Assembly (NCBI RefSeq): GCF_021347895.1 | Contig: NC_067123.1 | Span: 434,001 to 498,000, forward strand | Length of the DNA stretch: 64,000 nucleotides | Direction of reading: 5' to 3' | From: Acanthochromis polyacanthus | Taxonomy: Eukaryota > Chordata > Actinopteri > Pomacentridae | Part shown: positions 35,001-46,400 of the stretch, in pieces | Layout: the number at the start of each line of letters is the position of its first letter | Position numbering within the stretch: the stretch's first letter is position 1 | Program-made: the position numbers and the translations under genes | The notes under the pieces: generated by a model | The model's input: the letters and a program-made list of their open reading frames with translations, nothing else | Database searches by the model: none | Told to the model about the DNA's origin: nothing

Positions 35001-35573
35001 TAGCCTAGCCGCGCTAGACAACCCACAGCAATGAATTTAATTCTCTTCCAGGGTGGGTCTAGTTACCCTCCATAAGGCTCGAGGCTGGATGCTCCTAAAA
35101 CTGGCCGGACCAATCACCATGAAGTGTAGAGTCAGAAGGCGGGTGTAACTAAGTGACGACAGAGGCGTGACGATTCTGACAGAAACAACCGGCGCACAAT
35201 AAACAGTTATCTTTGGAGTCGGCTTTGGCCACAGCCCTTAAAGATTTGAAGCTAAAATTCAACTTGAAAGATAAACAAAGGACGGCACTGAAGTGTTTCA
35301 TCGAGAAGAAAGTCGTATTTGGACTTATGCCGACGGGATATGGCAAATCCTTAATATACCAGTTGGCTCCGCTGGTTGGGAAGCTAATGGGACTTAGCCA
35401 CAATCCGCCGGCGCTCTAGGAACTACGTCAGCCTATTCGTTGCACTGATTGGTTGTATACCTACCCAATTGCTGCAGAGTGATCTGAAAGACAACCTTTT
35501 AGCCCGCCTCCCTCCCTGTCGAGCGTTCCTAGACCCTTGCGTCTTAAGAGCTGGGTCTAGCATGGCTAGGCTA
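35001..35573. mobile_element. MITE-family element with TAGCCTAGCC ends and a helicase fragment
   Basis: 573 bp, terminal inverted repeats TAGCCTAGCCGCGCTAGAC and its partner ending CATGGCTAGGCTA. It has a perfect 9-bp flanking duplication CAAAAACAG (34992-35000 and 35574-35582). The right 170 bp match the 13878-14231 element in inverted orientation. It is an internally deleted derivative of a larger element, judging by the coding fragment it retains. Confidence 0.8.
35213..35419 (+). pseudogene. RecQ-like helicase N-terminal fragment inside the element
   Basis: About 68 codons resembling the start of a RecQ/BLM-type helicase domain: LKDKQRTALKCFIEKKVVFG, then the Walker A motif MPTGYGKSLIYQL and APLVGKLMG. 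It stops after about 25 residues past the P-loop, so no helicase activity is possible. It is presumably left from the autonomous transposon or captured by it. The upstream codons have no clear ATG. Confidence 0.65.
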
Positions 35574-35582
35574 CAAAAACAG

Positions 35583-36519
35583 ACCAACAGATTTGGATGA
35601 AATTTCCAGTGAAGGTCAGAAATGACACAAGGACCAAGTGATCAGATTCTGGCAGTGATGCAGCTCATAGTCTGGATCCATGGATTGGTTAAAGATTTCT
35701 GTATCGTTGCCAGATAGCAGCACGGCGTCACTGTAACCATGACAACCAGTGAACACTACATCAGCTGATTGTGATCCTACTACAAATCCACCTCTGAGGA
35801 CTTATCAGGACTTATCCATCAGAAATGATCCAACAGCTGATTAAACTGTGGGGGGGGTGTTTCTGAGTTTTCTCTGACTTTTCGGCAACATCTTCCTCAT
35901 GTCAAAAAAACGCTTCTTAAACACTTCCTTTGCCGCTGGAATGGTGCCAAAAATAAAAGCACACAACATTAAAAAAATATGCCTTCACAATAAAAGCATG
36001 AAGGGAACAGTTATTTTAACACGAGCAAAACAAAGCCACGCAAAAAGTGAGGAACTGATCAACATATTTAGGTCATGTGATCCGGTCTCCATACATCACA
36101 CAGCATGCAGAACACACGCCTGTACTCAGAGGAAGGTCATTTAGTTTGTGGGTACATCTACATGAAAAGGAGCCGTGATTTCTGATCATCAATAATAGCA
36201 ATAATAATAAAATGCTGCATTTCTACAAAAACATTTGCTGCATTTCTGAAAATGCCATTTGGGGAAATGAGCAGCCTTGGCGGAGTCCTGCGCTCTCTGA
36301 ATGCTTATCTTGTTATCATTATTATTATCATTATTATTATTAAAAAGCAGCTCTAAAGGCGTTCTAACTAAAATCGATGTATTAGATCTGTGAAAGTCTC
36401 GTCCTTCCTGGAACACGGCAGCAGAACGGTGCTGTTAAATGATTCATTCGTTCATAATTAACACATGGAGACAGATGAGCGGTGGAGCTGGAAGCAGCAG
36501 CAGCTGATTGGTCGCTCAC
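35583..36519 (-). other. Intron without recognisable genes
   Basis: Short ATT/AAT microsatellites are at 36193-36215 and 36313-36345. An 81-codon open frame at 35899-36144 has no recognisable similarity. Confidence 0.45.
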
Positions 36520-36802
36520 CAGCCTGAGTCGGAGCCGTGGTGGCAGTGTTAGCCTCAGCGTTAGCCTCAGCGTTAGCCTCAGCGTTAGCCGCAGCGTTAG
36601 CCTCCGTCGGTGAGCTGCCGCCGCTGCTGTTGGAAGACGCAGCTTCAGAGGAGGCGTCAGCCGTAAAGTTCTGCTGGGCAGCAGGAACCACGTCTGAGCT
36701 CCCATTGGCCGGCTGGCTGTGGTTATTCTGGGATGTCTGGAGAAGTGTGATGGGGCTGGACGCTGCCGGGGTCGGGGGAGAGGTTTCCAGCCTGGAGGTC
36801 TC
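36520..36802 (-). CDS. KIAA0319L: KIAA0319L exon, Ser/Thr/Ala-rich linker
   Basis: The acceptor is TACACAG|GAGACC (phase 0) and the donor GGCTG|GTGAGC (one base carried over). It encodes residues 151-244: a low-complexity, probably O-glycosylated stalk rich in Ser, Thr, Pro and Ala, with several N-x-S/T sites and an ANAEANAEANAEAN tract made by a 12-bp tandem repeat. The carried G plus TG of the next exon makes Val, giving TQAVKELVVSAG, which matches the human junction into PKD1. Confidence 0.85.
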
Positions 36803-37124
36803 CTGTGTACACGATGAAATAATACAGGTTAAAATATCACATTAGACTGACTTTATGAACCCCAGAGGGAAACTCAGATTTACAGCAGCTAACATAACAT
36901 AGAATAATAACACATTTTACTTGTATAGTGCTTTTTAAAACACTCAAAGACATTTTAAATATAAAATCAACAAACATTAAAATAGAGGAGCATCATAAAA
37001 CAAGTCGTATTAGTGTAGAAAGAGAAGGTAAAATAAAATGAAATTAAAAAAAACACAGAAAAAAATCCACATAATGCATGCTACCGTTTAAAAGTTCACC
37101 CAGAGAGTCGCTGTAGAGACATTC
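36803..37124 (-). other. Intron with a possible LINE/SINE tail
   Basis: 36915-36990 (CTTGTATAGTGCTTTTTAAA, then ACACTCAAAGACATTTTAAA) resembles widely dispersed fish repeat tails. Confidence 0.35.
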
Positions 37125-37384
37125 ACCTTCCTGTTGTCCTCATTTGCAGGAACCAAAAAATGTTGTTCCCTTGTCTGAAAAAAATCCCAAAACTCAGCAA
37201 AAAAAAAAGATAAAAAAATTCCCCAAATTTATAAAAATTTCCAAAATCTTCAGGAAGAAAATTACAAAAATTCCTTAAAGGTTATCCTTAAAAGTTTTGT
37301 TTTTAAAAAAATCCCCAAATTTGGCATTAAATAACTTTTAAAACTTTAAAAAGGTCGATTTGACACACAGGACGACAGGAGGGT
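37125..37384. mobile_element. MITE, copy C (inverted, shortened)
   Basis: Runs from CACCTTCCTGTTGTCCTCAT to GACGACAGGAGGGTT, the same terminal repeats as copies A and B but in opposite orientation and about half the length. Internal matches include CCCTTGTCTGAAAAAAATCC against the copy A and B right halves. Confidence 0.6.
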
Positions 37385-38311
37385 TAAGAAATGCCAGAAT
37401 ATTCTAACAATATCAGTTAACTTATGGAAAATGTGTGGAAAATGTCAAAAGAAATACCTGTGGGCTTTTTGCTAGATTTTTAAAAAAAATGTCCATATAA
37501 ATATTAAGAACATTTCTGACACATTCATCTGGGAAATGTTAAAAAAAATTATAAACATTTCTGTAAAACTCGTGAAAGATATTTAAAAATAATTTGAAAA
37601 AAAAGAGTCAGATAAACTCACATACAAAATATAAAAATATGACATTTAAAAAGGTAAAGTCTCCAAAACATTCAGAAAAAGTCAGTAAAATATGAATAAA
37701 TGCAGCGTCTGAAAAATACTAATCGATCAAATATTAGTGAAACCTTTCATGAAAAAGCAAAACTAGAGGATTTTCTGACTAAATATTAACAAAATGGCCT
37801 GAAAAATGTCTCAGTAAATATCTTAACATTCCACAAATATCAGGATAATAGTCAAGATAAAATGAAAAGTGTTCAATAGAAGAATCTGTGAAAAATTATG
37901 TCGGATGTGTCGATAAAAGTTGGACTGAGTCTATCAGTGTGGATAAATCAGTCTGTAAACGACAGAAGTTCTACGACGACGCCCCGACTTCTCTGATCAG
38001 CACGATTCTGTCTTACTCTTCTGGTGTTTATGTGTTCTACTTTGTCTTATTTTTATATGATGGTTCTGTAATTTTTTTGGGCGTTTTGTGTCTCATTTTT
38101 CTAAATATTTTGTCTTGTTTTTGTGTTTTTTTGTCTTTGTTTTGTCTGATTTTTGAGGTTTGTCTCATGTTTTTGTCATTTTGCATTTTTTTGGTCTCGT
38201 TCATTTATTTTTTTGTGTTTTTGTCGTTTTGTCTTTCTCGTTTGTCTCATCTGCTGATCTCTTGATCAATAAAAAGAGAATTTAAAATAATAAAATGTTG
38301 TTCCAACAGAC
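37385..38311 (-). other. Intron, AT-rich
   Basis: No gene is seen. 38020-38260 is TTTTGTC/TTTTTGTG-rich and gives a spurious 125-codon plus-strand frame. Confidence 0.45.
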
Positions 38312-38398
38312 CGTGCTGGTAGCCGGTCCAGTGTTTGCTCTGTGGTTTCCACCGTGGGCTGCATGACGAGGTTTCCTACGTCTCATTCTGACGGGACC
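38312..38398 (-). CDS. KIAA0319L: KIAA0319L exon, short basic linker
   Basis: This 29-codon exon is open in only one of three frames and phase 0 at both ends. It encodes an Arg/His-rich linker (RMRRRKPRHAAHGG and onward) after the MANSC domain. The acceptor is CTTCCAG|GGTCC and the donor ACG|GTCTGT, which is weak at +3 to +6. I see no clear match to the human linker, so this is a candidate supported by phase and splice sites only. Without it, the flanking exons would still join in frame. Confidence 0.55.
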
Positions 38399-38995
38399 CT
38401 GGAAGTTACAGAAAACAGATTTTTAGATTAGATTCAAGCACTTCTGCAGCTTTTTCTGCCCCACACTGTAAACCTCACTGCTTTATGATCATTCAAAACG
38501 TGACTTCAGGCTTGGAAACCATCCCGCCTTTTCAAAAAAATGTGCAAATTGACCTCAGTTATCAGAGAGAAAAGTGTCTGAACTTCCCAACATTCTGCAC
38601 TTAAAAATGCACCAAAAATAAACATTTTGCTCTCATCAAATTCTGGAAAAGACAAAAAATTCTAGTTTGCTTTTGTGAGCAATCTAGTATTTTATCTTAT
38701 GATCAAAAATACAAAAAATAACAAAAAAAGGTAAAATCAGCCTAAAGTGACCGTAAGATGACTTAAAATGAGCCCAAAATGACTTCAGAGCTGTCAGAAA
38801 TGACTCTTTCAGTCCAAAATGACTTAAGCTTTGTCCAGAATCGCCTCAAAGTTAGATTAGATCCAAAACAACAAGTGAAGCTATTTTAATAGTAGAAATA
38901 AAACTCCCACAGCCACAAAATCTGATGAAACTAAGACAACATTTCACCAACATTTCACACCTCAAACATCTGATGTGTACCAAGATTGGTGAGAA
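38399..38995 (-). other. Intron with degenerate AAAATGAC modules
   Basis: 38730-38860 has CCAAAATGACTTAAA-type modules. Its right part (38925-39005) has a paralogue at about 41575-41650. Confidence 0.5.
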
Positions 38996-39005
38996 AATTT
39001 TAGAT

Positions 39006-39640
39006 CTTCTTCTTCTTCTTCTTTTCCTTTCAGCTTTTCCCTTCAGGGGTCGCCACAGTGAATCAATTGCCTCCATCTAACCCTGTCTGCTGCATCTTCT
39101 TCTCTCACACCAACTACCTTCATGTCCTCTTTAACCACATCCATAAACCTCCTCTTTGGTCTTCCTCTAGGCCTCCTGCCTGGCAGTGGGAAACTCAGCA
39201 TCCTTCTACCAATATATTCACTCTCTCTCCTCTGGACATGTCTGAACCATCTCAGTCTGGCCTCTCTGACTTTATCTCCAAAGCCTCTAACATGTGCTGT
39301 CCCTCTGATGGACTCATTCCTGATCCTATCCATCCTGGTCACTCCCAAAGAGAACCTCAGCATCTTCAGTTCTGCTACCTCCAGCTCTGCCTCCTGTCTT
39401 TTCCTCAGGGACACTGTCTCCAGACCAAACAACATGGCTGGTCTCACCACAGTTTTGTAAACCTTTCCTTTCATTTTAGCTGAAACTCTTCTATCACACA
39501 TCACACCTGACACTTTTCTCCAGCCGTTCCAGCCTGCCTGTACACGCTTCTTCACCTCTTTTCCACACTCTCCATTGCTCTGGACTGTTGACCCTAAGTA
39601 CTTAAAATCCTCCACCTTCTTGATCTCTTCTCCCTGTAAC
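39006..39640 (-). mobile_element. 5'-truncated RTE-type LINE
   Basis: About 635 bp on the minus strand, flanked by a 10-bp target duplication AATTTTAGAT (38996-39005 and 39641-39650). One open frame of 199 codons matches the C-terminus of RTE reverse transcriptases (FKYLGSTVQSNGECGKEVKK, LKMLRFSLGVTRMDRIRNES, RWFRHVQRR). The 3' end has the typical GAAGAAGAAGAAGAAG tail at 39006-39023. The frame is still open, so the insertion is not very old, but the copy lacks EN and most of RT. Confidence 0.9.
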
Positions 39641-39650
39641 AATTTTAGAT

Positions 39651-40121
39651 ATTCTGACTTAAAACGTGTCCAAAATTACCCCAAATTTACCCAAAGTGAC
39701 TGAAAATCTCACTAAAATAACTCAAAATCTTTCTAAAATGACACAATCAGAACGAATTGACTGAAAACTAGTCCAAAATGACTTAAATTAGCCCCAAATT
39801 ACTTCAAATTAGTCTAAAATGACTTAAACTCTCTAAAATAACTCAAAATTTGTCTAAAATAATTCAAAATCAGTTCAACTTGACTGAAAACTCGTCCAAA
39901 ACTACTGAAAAAGTCTAACATGAGTGTTTGACTGATTCCAGATGCAGGTCTCTTTCCACTGCAGGAAATCCAGCCTAACATTTCTACAGTAGCTCAGTTA
40001 TAGTGTGGACTCTCTCTCTGGACTCTCGAGGTGACGATAATTTCGCATTAAACCAGCAGAGATTGGAATCTTTTTGTTGTAATTCTCTGAAGAGTTCTCT
40101 GAAGGTCGAAGGTTTTCTCAC
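39651..40121 (-). other. Intron with degenerate AAAATGAC modules
   Basis: 39660-39920 is made of CCAAAATGACTTAAATTAG-type modules. No gene is seen. Confidence 0.5.
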
Positions 40122-40390
40122 CTTGGTGAGGAGCTGCAGGAGGCCCAGCGACTCCTCGTTGGGCTGGGGCAGTGAGGAGATGGAGCAGCTCCTCCTCAGG
40201 GAGCAGCTGAGGAGAACACAGCGCCCCCCGAGGCTCCACACGGCGCTACATTTGGGCTCCATGCAGCACGACTCCCAGCAGGTGGCACCGCCTCGCCCGA
40301 CCGCCAGCGGGTACCAGCCCAGGCCGAGGACGCTGGTCCAGTGGATCCCCAGAACCCCACCGGTGACCCGGCACAGATCTGCCGACACAC
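40122..40390 (-). CDS. KIAA0319L: KIAA0319L exon encoding the MANSC domain
   Basis: The acceptor is TGATCCAG|GTGTG and the donor ACCAAG|GTGAGA. The exon covers residues 32-121 with eight cysteines in the MANSC pattern, including CWESCC and two further C-x4/5-C pairs, matching the human CWAACC region. MANSC domains are extracellular disulfide-rich modules. It ends in phase 0. The 42-bp minisatellite ends 26 bp upstream of the acceptor on the sense strand. Confidence 0.85.
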
Positions 40391-40416
40391 CTGGATCAGG
40401 ACAGAAGAAACGATGG

Positions 40417-41020
40417 AACCAGAACTAGAGGAGAAAACTAAACCTTCTGTAGAGTTAGATGAAGAACTAGAGGAGAAAACTAAACCTTCTGTAGAGTTAG
40501 ATGAAGAACTAGAGGAGAAAACTAAACCTTCTGTAGAGTTAGATGAAGAACTAGAGGAAAAACTAAACCTTCTGTAGAGTTAGATGAAGAACTAGAGGAG
40601 AAAACTAAACCTTCTGTAGAGTTAGATGAAGACCTAGAGGAGAAAACTAAACCTTCTGTAGAGTTAGATGAAGAACTAGAGGAAAAACTAAACCTTCTGT
40701 AGAGTTAGATGAAGAACTAGAGGAGAAAACTAAACCTTCTGTAGAGTTAGATGAAGAACTAGAGGAGAAAACTAAACCTTCTGTAGAGTTAGATGAAGAA
40801 CTAGAGGAAAAACTAAACCTTCTGTAGAGTTAGATGAAGAACTAGAGGAAAAACTAAACCTTCTGGAGAGTTAGATGAAGAACTAGAGGAGAAAACTAAA
40901 CCTTCTGTAGAGTTAGATGAAGAACTAGAGGAGAAAACTAAACCTTCTGTAGAGTTAGATGAAGAACTAGAGGAGAAAACTAAACCTTCTGTAGAGTTAG
41001 ATGAAGAACTAGAGGAGATA
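40417..41020. repeat. 42-bp minisatellite upstream of the MANSC exon
   Basis: About 14 units containing GAACTAGAGGAGAAAACTAA and CCTTCTGTAGAGTTAGATGA. Four units have GGAAAAAC in place of GGAGAAAAC (41 bp), breaking the reading frame. On the KIAA0319L sense strand each unit reads CTAAC, then a U-rich tract and TTTTCTCCTCTAG, resembling branch site, polypyrimidine tract and AG. The array ends 26 bp before the acceptor of the MANSC exon. Confidence 0.95.
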
Positions 41021-41029
41021 AACGTGGAC

Positions 41030-41848
41030 AAGCAACAGGAATGAAAAGGAGGATCCATCTGAAGAACATCAGTGAAGCATCTCGTGGGGCTGAAACAGGA
41101 CACTCTACTGGACCTGATATTTCATTATCGGGCCTTTCAGTTTTGCACACGTCTCCCGAATGAATGTGTAGAAGTCAATGTGAAAGTTGAATGGAAACTG
41201 GTTCAAAATTGCCCCAAACCTGTCAGAAATTTGTCCAAAATGACACAAAATCAGTAGAAATTGACTGGAAACTTGTCCCAAATGACTTAAAATGAGTCCA
41301 AAATGACCTTAAAGTTGTCAGAAATTACTCCTTCAGCCTAAAATGACTAAGTGTTCAGAAAAATTAACAGTTCATCCAGAATGCCCTCACAGTTGCTGTA
41401 AATTGAGTCAAACCTGTCCAAACTTACTCAAAAATTGTCCAAAATAATTTAAAATGAGTCCAAAATTACTTGAAACATGTCAAAAATGACAGAAAATCTG
41501 CCAAAAATGACCCTAAAATGTCTGGAAACTGGTCTAAAAATACCTCAAACTTGAGAATATTATCAAAAAATTTAAGATGTAGTCTTTGGTTAACATTTCA
41601 CCATTTGAGGCTCAAACATTTGATGTGTGGCAAGACTGGCAGGACAATTTTAGCTATTCTGACTTAAAACCTGTCCAAAATGCCTCAAAACTAGACCAAA
41701 ATAACTCAAAACGTGCCCAAAATAATTGAAAATGAGTCCAACATGACCTGAAACCTGTCAGAAATGACTCCTTCAGTCCAAAATGACTTCCACTTTCCCA
41801 CTGAGCTATAAAAGACCCACATGTTGATGCTTCAGAGGAACCTCGTAG
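41030..41848 (-). other. Intron with degenerate AAAATGAC modules
   Basis: 41200-41800 is a field of TCCAAAATGAC modules. 41575-41680 is a paralogue of the RTE insertion site at 38925-39005 plus 39641 onward, without the insertion. Confidence 0.5.
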
Positions 41849-42676
41849 AACTCAAATAGACCCTCCAGAAAAACGCGATTATGTGATCGCATGAATTCCT
41901 GCATTGATCACCAAAATGCTGCTGAGTATGCGGGGAACAATCATTTCTCAAAAGGCTGCATAAAACAGCGCATAATTCTGTAAGAATCTCACATTTCCAT
42001 GGAAAAAAGAGAAATATGCGGGTCCCGCTTAATTTCACAATTCCCACATAAAATGAGAAAACTATAACCGATATAAATGGAGTTGTGAGTTTTTATGTGA
42101 CGTCATCAGTTCATTCATACACTAGAAGCACGAGCTGATGCAGAGCAGCGCTCAGAGACGAAAAACAAGAACGGTGAATGCTCAAAGATCACATTTACCA
42201 ACGAATATTTCAGCCAGAGACCGGGCAAAACAGGACCCAGATTTACTGCACCAAAGTGGGGGAAACTTTTGCACCCCGTGTAACATCGTTCTGGAGCACC
42301 GAAGAAAATGAACCGTGTTGCAGCACTTCTCCACGACGATGACTGCACTGAACAGGGTTCCCCAAAGTGCAATAAGGCTCTGATATTTAGACCAGCAGTA
42401 TCGGCTCATTGAGAGCTGTTACTTTTAGAGCTCAAAGTTGATGTTCAGTTTAAACTGTGTTTGAAAACACTGGAGCAGGTAGTTTGCTCTGCCTCACAGT
42501 ATAACTAAGCAGAAAGAATGTTTTATTTCTGAGGAATGTTTAAGTCCTGCTTTAGCTGATAATAAATGAAACATTAACAGCTCTTACTGTGATGTGTTTT
42601 GCATGTAGTATGTCTGTTTATCTTTATGTTGCTCTTTCTCATTCAGTGGTTGCCTAGTAACAGGATGTAGGAGAAC

Positions 42677-42990
42677 TGTAGGAGCCAATGAGCTCGATTA
42701 TTATAAATAGGAACCAATCTTTGTCCAGGCAGGTGTTCCGCCCGGAAGGATAAAACAGTTTTGACCGCCGCCGCGCTGGAAGTCGCAGTTGAAAAGCCGG
42801 TAACAATGAAATGTTTGTTCATACAAAAGCTTTTGGACTATACTTATTTGGAGTAATAAACGCAGGTTATTGGAACCGCAAGCATTGGTCTCGGCTCTCT
42901 TCATCAGACGCGGTAAAGTTGTCGGCGTGTCAACTATTTACATCCTGGTGAAGCACCTCAGGGGCTTCAAGCATTGGCTTAGCCTCTACA
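42677..42990 (+). repeat. BEL/Pao 5' LTR
   Basis: TG...CA ends. It has a TATAAATAG box at about 42703-42711 and a poly(A) signal AATAAA at about 42855, so it has the parts of a promoter and polyadenylation unit. The primer-binding site right after the LTR is not obvious. Confidence 0.9.
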
Positions 42991-43490
42991 TTCAAGTCAA
43001 AACTGTTTGAGTCAACACTGGACTTTTGACAGAAAGTGCGCTCTTGTTTGACGAGCGAAAGACAATATTAGAGCCGTATGTGAGCAGGCTGTGAGCTGGA
43101 GCAGCCTATCCAGCGGCACCTTGTTTGCCTACCTGCCGGAGAGGACGCCGGAGAGGGGCACGCCACCATAGTGGCACCTTGTTTGCTTACCTGCCGGAGA
43201 GGACGCCGGAGAGGGGAGAGCCAGCGGAGCCGGGTGAGGAGCCATCGTGTGGTGTTTCGGTTGTTGGCGTCGGCAGCGCGGAGGACGCCGAGGGATTTCG
43301 TTCATATGATCAAGGAGCAGCATTCTTCTGGACAAGGTATGGGTAGCGCTACCATAGTTATGAATGGCCATAAAGTTTGTGTGCACACATAATAGCGTAA
43401 TTCCAATGCATTGGTTGCCGAAGAGGATGAACAAAAAACAATAACGTTACGTCATTGTTTGACGTGGTTGACTCTGTCAGTGCTATTTAA

Positions 43491-46400
43491 ATGGAAGAGC
43501 GCGTTGCGGACGGGGACAAACATTCTGGCGTGGGTGTGTCCACAGATGGTAAACTGGACGCAGTGACCAGCTGTAGTGACACACACCAGACTAAAAGAGT
43601 GAGTAAACTCTCTGCTAAAGCTCTTGAGCAAAAGTTAGAGAGATTGCAAAGTGACAGGAAAGCTAAACTAAACAAAGCTGCTAAGTTAAGAGAAAATGTG
43701 CAATATTTGATGCAAAAATACAAAGGGTCCGACGTGCAAAATGGTCTTGATGATTTTATGAAGCTATGTGATGACATAAGGTCCATTCATGGTTCTGTGT
43801 TGGGTTTATTGCCACAAGATGAACAAGGCAGACACGAAACATGGTTTAAAGCAAAGATGATGTTTAATGATGAATTTATTGTCAACACAAAGGGCTGGCT
43901 ATGTAGCAATGGTGTGTCGGAAATTGCTGCTATTAATAATGATGGTGGAATTGCTGAGCCAGATGATGTCAATCCCAATGACAGTGTTTCGAATGTGGGT
44001 GAAATTTCAACCAAAAGTGAAACCAGTAGCCATAAGTCAAGCACCACTTCCTCAGCTAGAGTTAAAGTTGCAGCTGAGAGAGCTGCACTTGTTGCTCGTG
44101 TGGCAGCTTTAAAGGAGAGACATGCGCTGGAAGTACAGGAGCAACAAATAAAGAGGAGAAAGGAAGAGCTGGAACTGGAAACCCAGCTGGCTGCCACCAC
44201 TGCTAAGCTGGCAGTTTTGCAGGCCTCAGAAGGTCGAGGTTCTTCTCATGCAGCTTCTAATGGTATGAACTCTTATTTTGAAAAGGAGAAGAGGAAAATG
44301 GCAAAATGTAACATCCTTGACCCTTTGGCTAAGGAGTATGAACCTGCAACTTCCAAAGGAAAAAGAACATGTGGGACACTCACAGAGAACATGCAATCAA
44401 CAATGGATACAAGGCCTAAGAAAATCGAAACTCGGAAAGCCATGTTGAATTGGGGTACTGGCACACGTCATCAAATGTCTTCGCAACCAACACAGTCTCT
44501 GCAAAATGGTACAACAACAGCTTGGCGGAATAGAGAACAAACTGGAAATATGAATCCTCAACAAAACAGTCCAGTACCACCTGGAGATGTTGTCACAGTC
44601 TTGCACAGACAAAATGAGATTACAACTGCTCTTTTACAGCAGCAGCGTTTACTGTCCTTGCCTGCACGGGATATTCCGGTATATGAAGGTGATCCACTTC
44701 AGTATAAAGCTTTCATCAAAGCATTCGAACAAGGAGTTGAAGACAAAGCGAGTAAAGCTGATTGCTTATACTATCTTGAACAGTTCACAGCAGGACAGCC
44801 AAAGGAGTTAGTTCGTAGCTGCCAGCACATGGCTCCTGAGTGTGGCTATGTTGTTGCTAAAGGGTTGCTACAAGAACATTTTGGCAGTGAGTACAAGATT
44901 GCTAGAGCATACATTGAAAAAGCTTTAGCCTGGCCAACAATAAAGTCCGAAGATGTCAAAGCCTTGCAGGCTTATGCCATGTTCTTGCGTGGCTGTTGTA
45001 ATGTCATGGAAGAGCTGTATTATATGCAGGAGTTGGACATGCCAACCAATATGAAAACGCTTGTGTCAAAGTTGCCATTCAAGCTCAGGGAGCGATGGAG
45101 AGGCAAGGCTCATGACATTTTGGAAGCCACGGATGACAGAGCTCATTTCGGGGACGTGGTGACTTTTTTGGAAAAACATGTAAGAATACTTTCTGATCCA
45201 ATCTTTGGGGATTTGGAATGTGTAGCGCAAAGCACAGTTGGGTTAAAACATCTCAACAAACTGAAGCCACAGTCGAAGTATACAGTGAAAGGAAGTAGTT
45301 TTGCCACTAGAGTAACATCTATGGAGGCTGTGGACGAGAAACCAGCAAGAAATACCATCAATAAGAAGGAGAGCTTGTATTGTCTGTACTGTTCTCGTGC
45401 TCACCTGTTGGAGAAATGTCAACAGTTTAACAATAAGAAACACAGAGAAAAGATCCGTTTCTTGAGGGAAAAAGGAGTTTGCTTTGGATGCTTATGTTCT
45501 GGACATATAAGCCGTGAGTGTGGTAAACGTTTGCACTGTGAGGTGTGCGATCAACAGCATCCGACCCCGCTTCATATTCAGAAGCACACTGGGCAGTCTG
45601 AACAGACAGCTGAGTCACCAGGGACTAAACCAGAGACTCCTCCGCAGCTGTGTGGTCGTACAGGGGCTGGAAAGGATCAGTGCTTACTTTCTATTATTCC
45701 AGTGCAAGTTAAGTCTGCAAAAGGAAACGAGATCATAAAGACTTATGCCTTTTTGGATCCTGGCAGTACAGCAACCTTTTGTTCAGAACATCTCATGCAA
45801 AAGTTGAAAATGACAGGAACAAAGACTCATTTTCTTCTGAAAACCATGGGACAAGAAAGAGTTGTTCCATCCAATTCCTTGGTTGGGATGGAAGTGTCAG
45901 GACTGGAAGTAAATGATTTTCATCCCTTACCAGAGGTCCTCACACAAAAGCAAATGCCAGCAACGTCAGATAACATTGCTACTTCTGCTGATTTAGAAAG
46001 GTGGCCTTATTTGTCTAAGGTACACATCCACAACATAAATGCTGATGTTGACTTGTTGATAGGTATCAACGCTCCCAAGTTATTGGAACCATGGGAGATT
46101 GTCAACAGCTGTGGTGATGGCCCATATGCTATAAGAACAGTGTTGGGTTGGGTCATCAATGGTCCTTTAGGTGGTAATGGCAGCAACAGTAATGTGACGC
46201 TTCCTTCTATTGTTGTTAACAGGATTTCTGTGAAGACACTTGAACACATGTTGAACAATCAATATAACCATGACTTCAATGAGAAGACTTCAGTGGATAT
46301 AGAAATGTCTAGAGAGGATATAAGATTCATGGAAATCATGGAATCCTCTGCAGCCCTGCAGGATGAGAGGTACTGTTTGAAGTTACCATTTAAGAATCCT

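Noticed and set aside
36537..36845. 102-codon Ala/Leu-rich plus-strand frame
   Set aside because: Antisense shadow of the KIAA0319L stalk exon and its 12-bp repeat.
39058..39483. Plus-strand open frames over the RTE fragment
   Set aside because: Antisense shadows of the RTE reverse transcriptase C-terminus.
42701..42904. Identical 67-codon open frames at 42.7-42.9 and 49.8-50.0 kb
   Set aside because: They lie within the two identical LTRs on the antisense strand; no evidence of coding.
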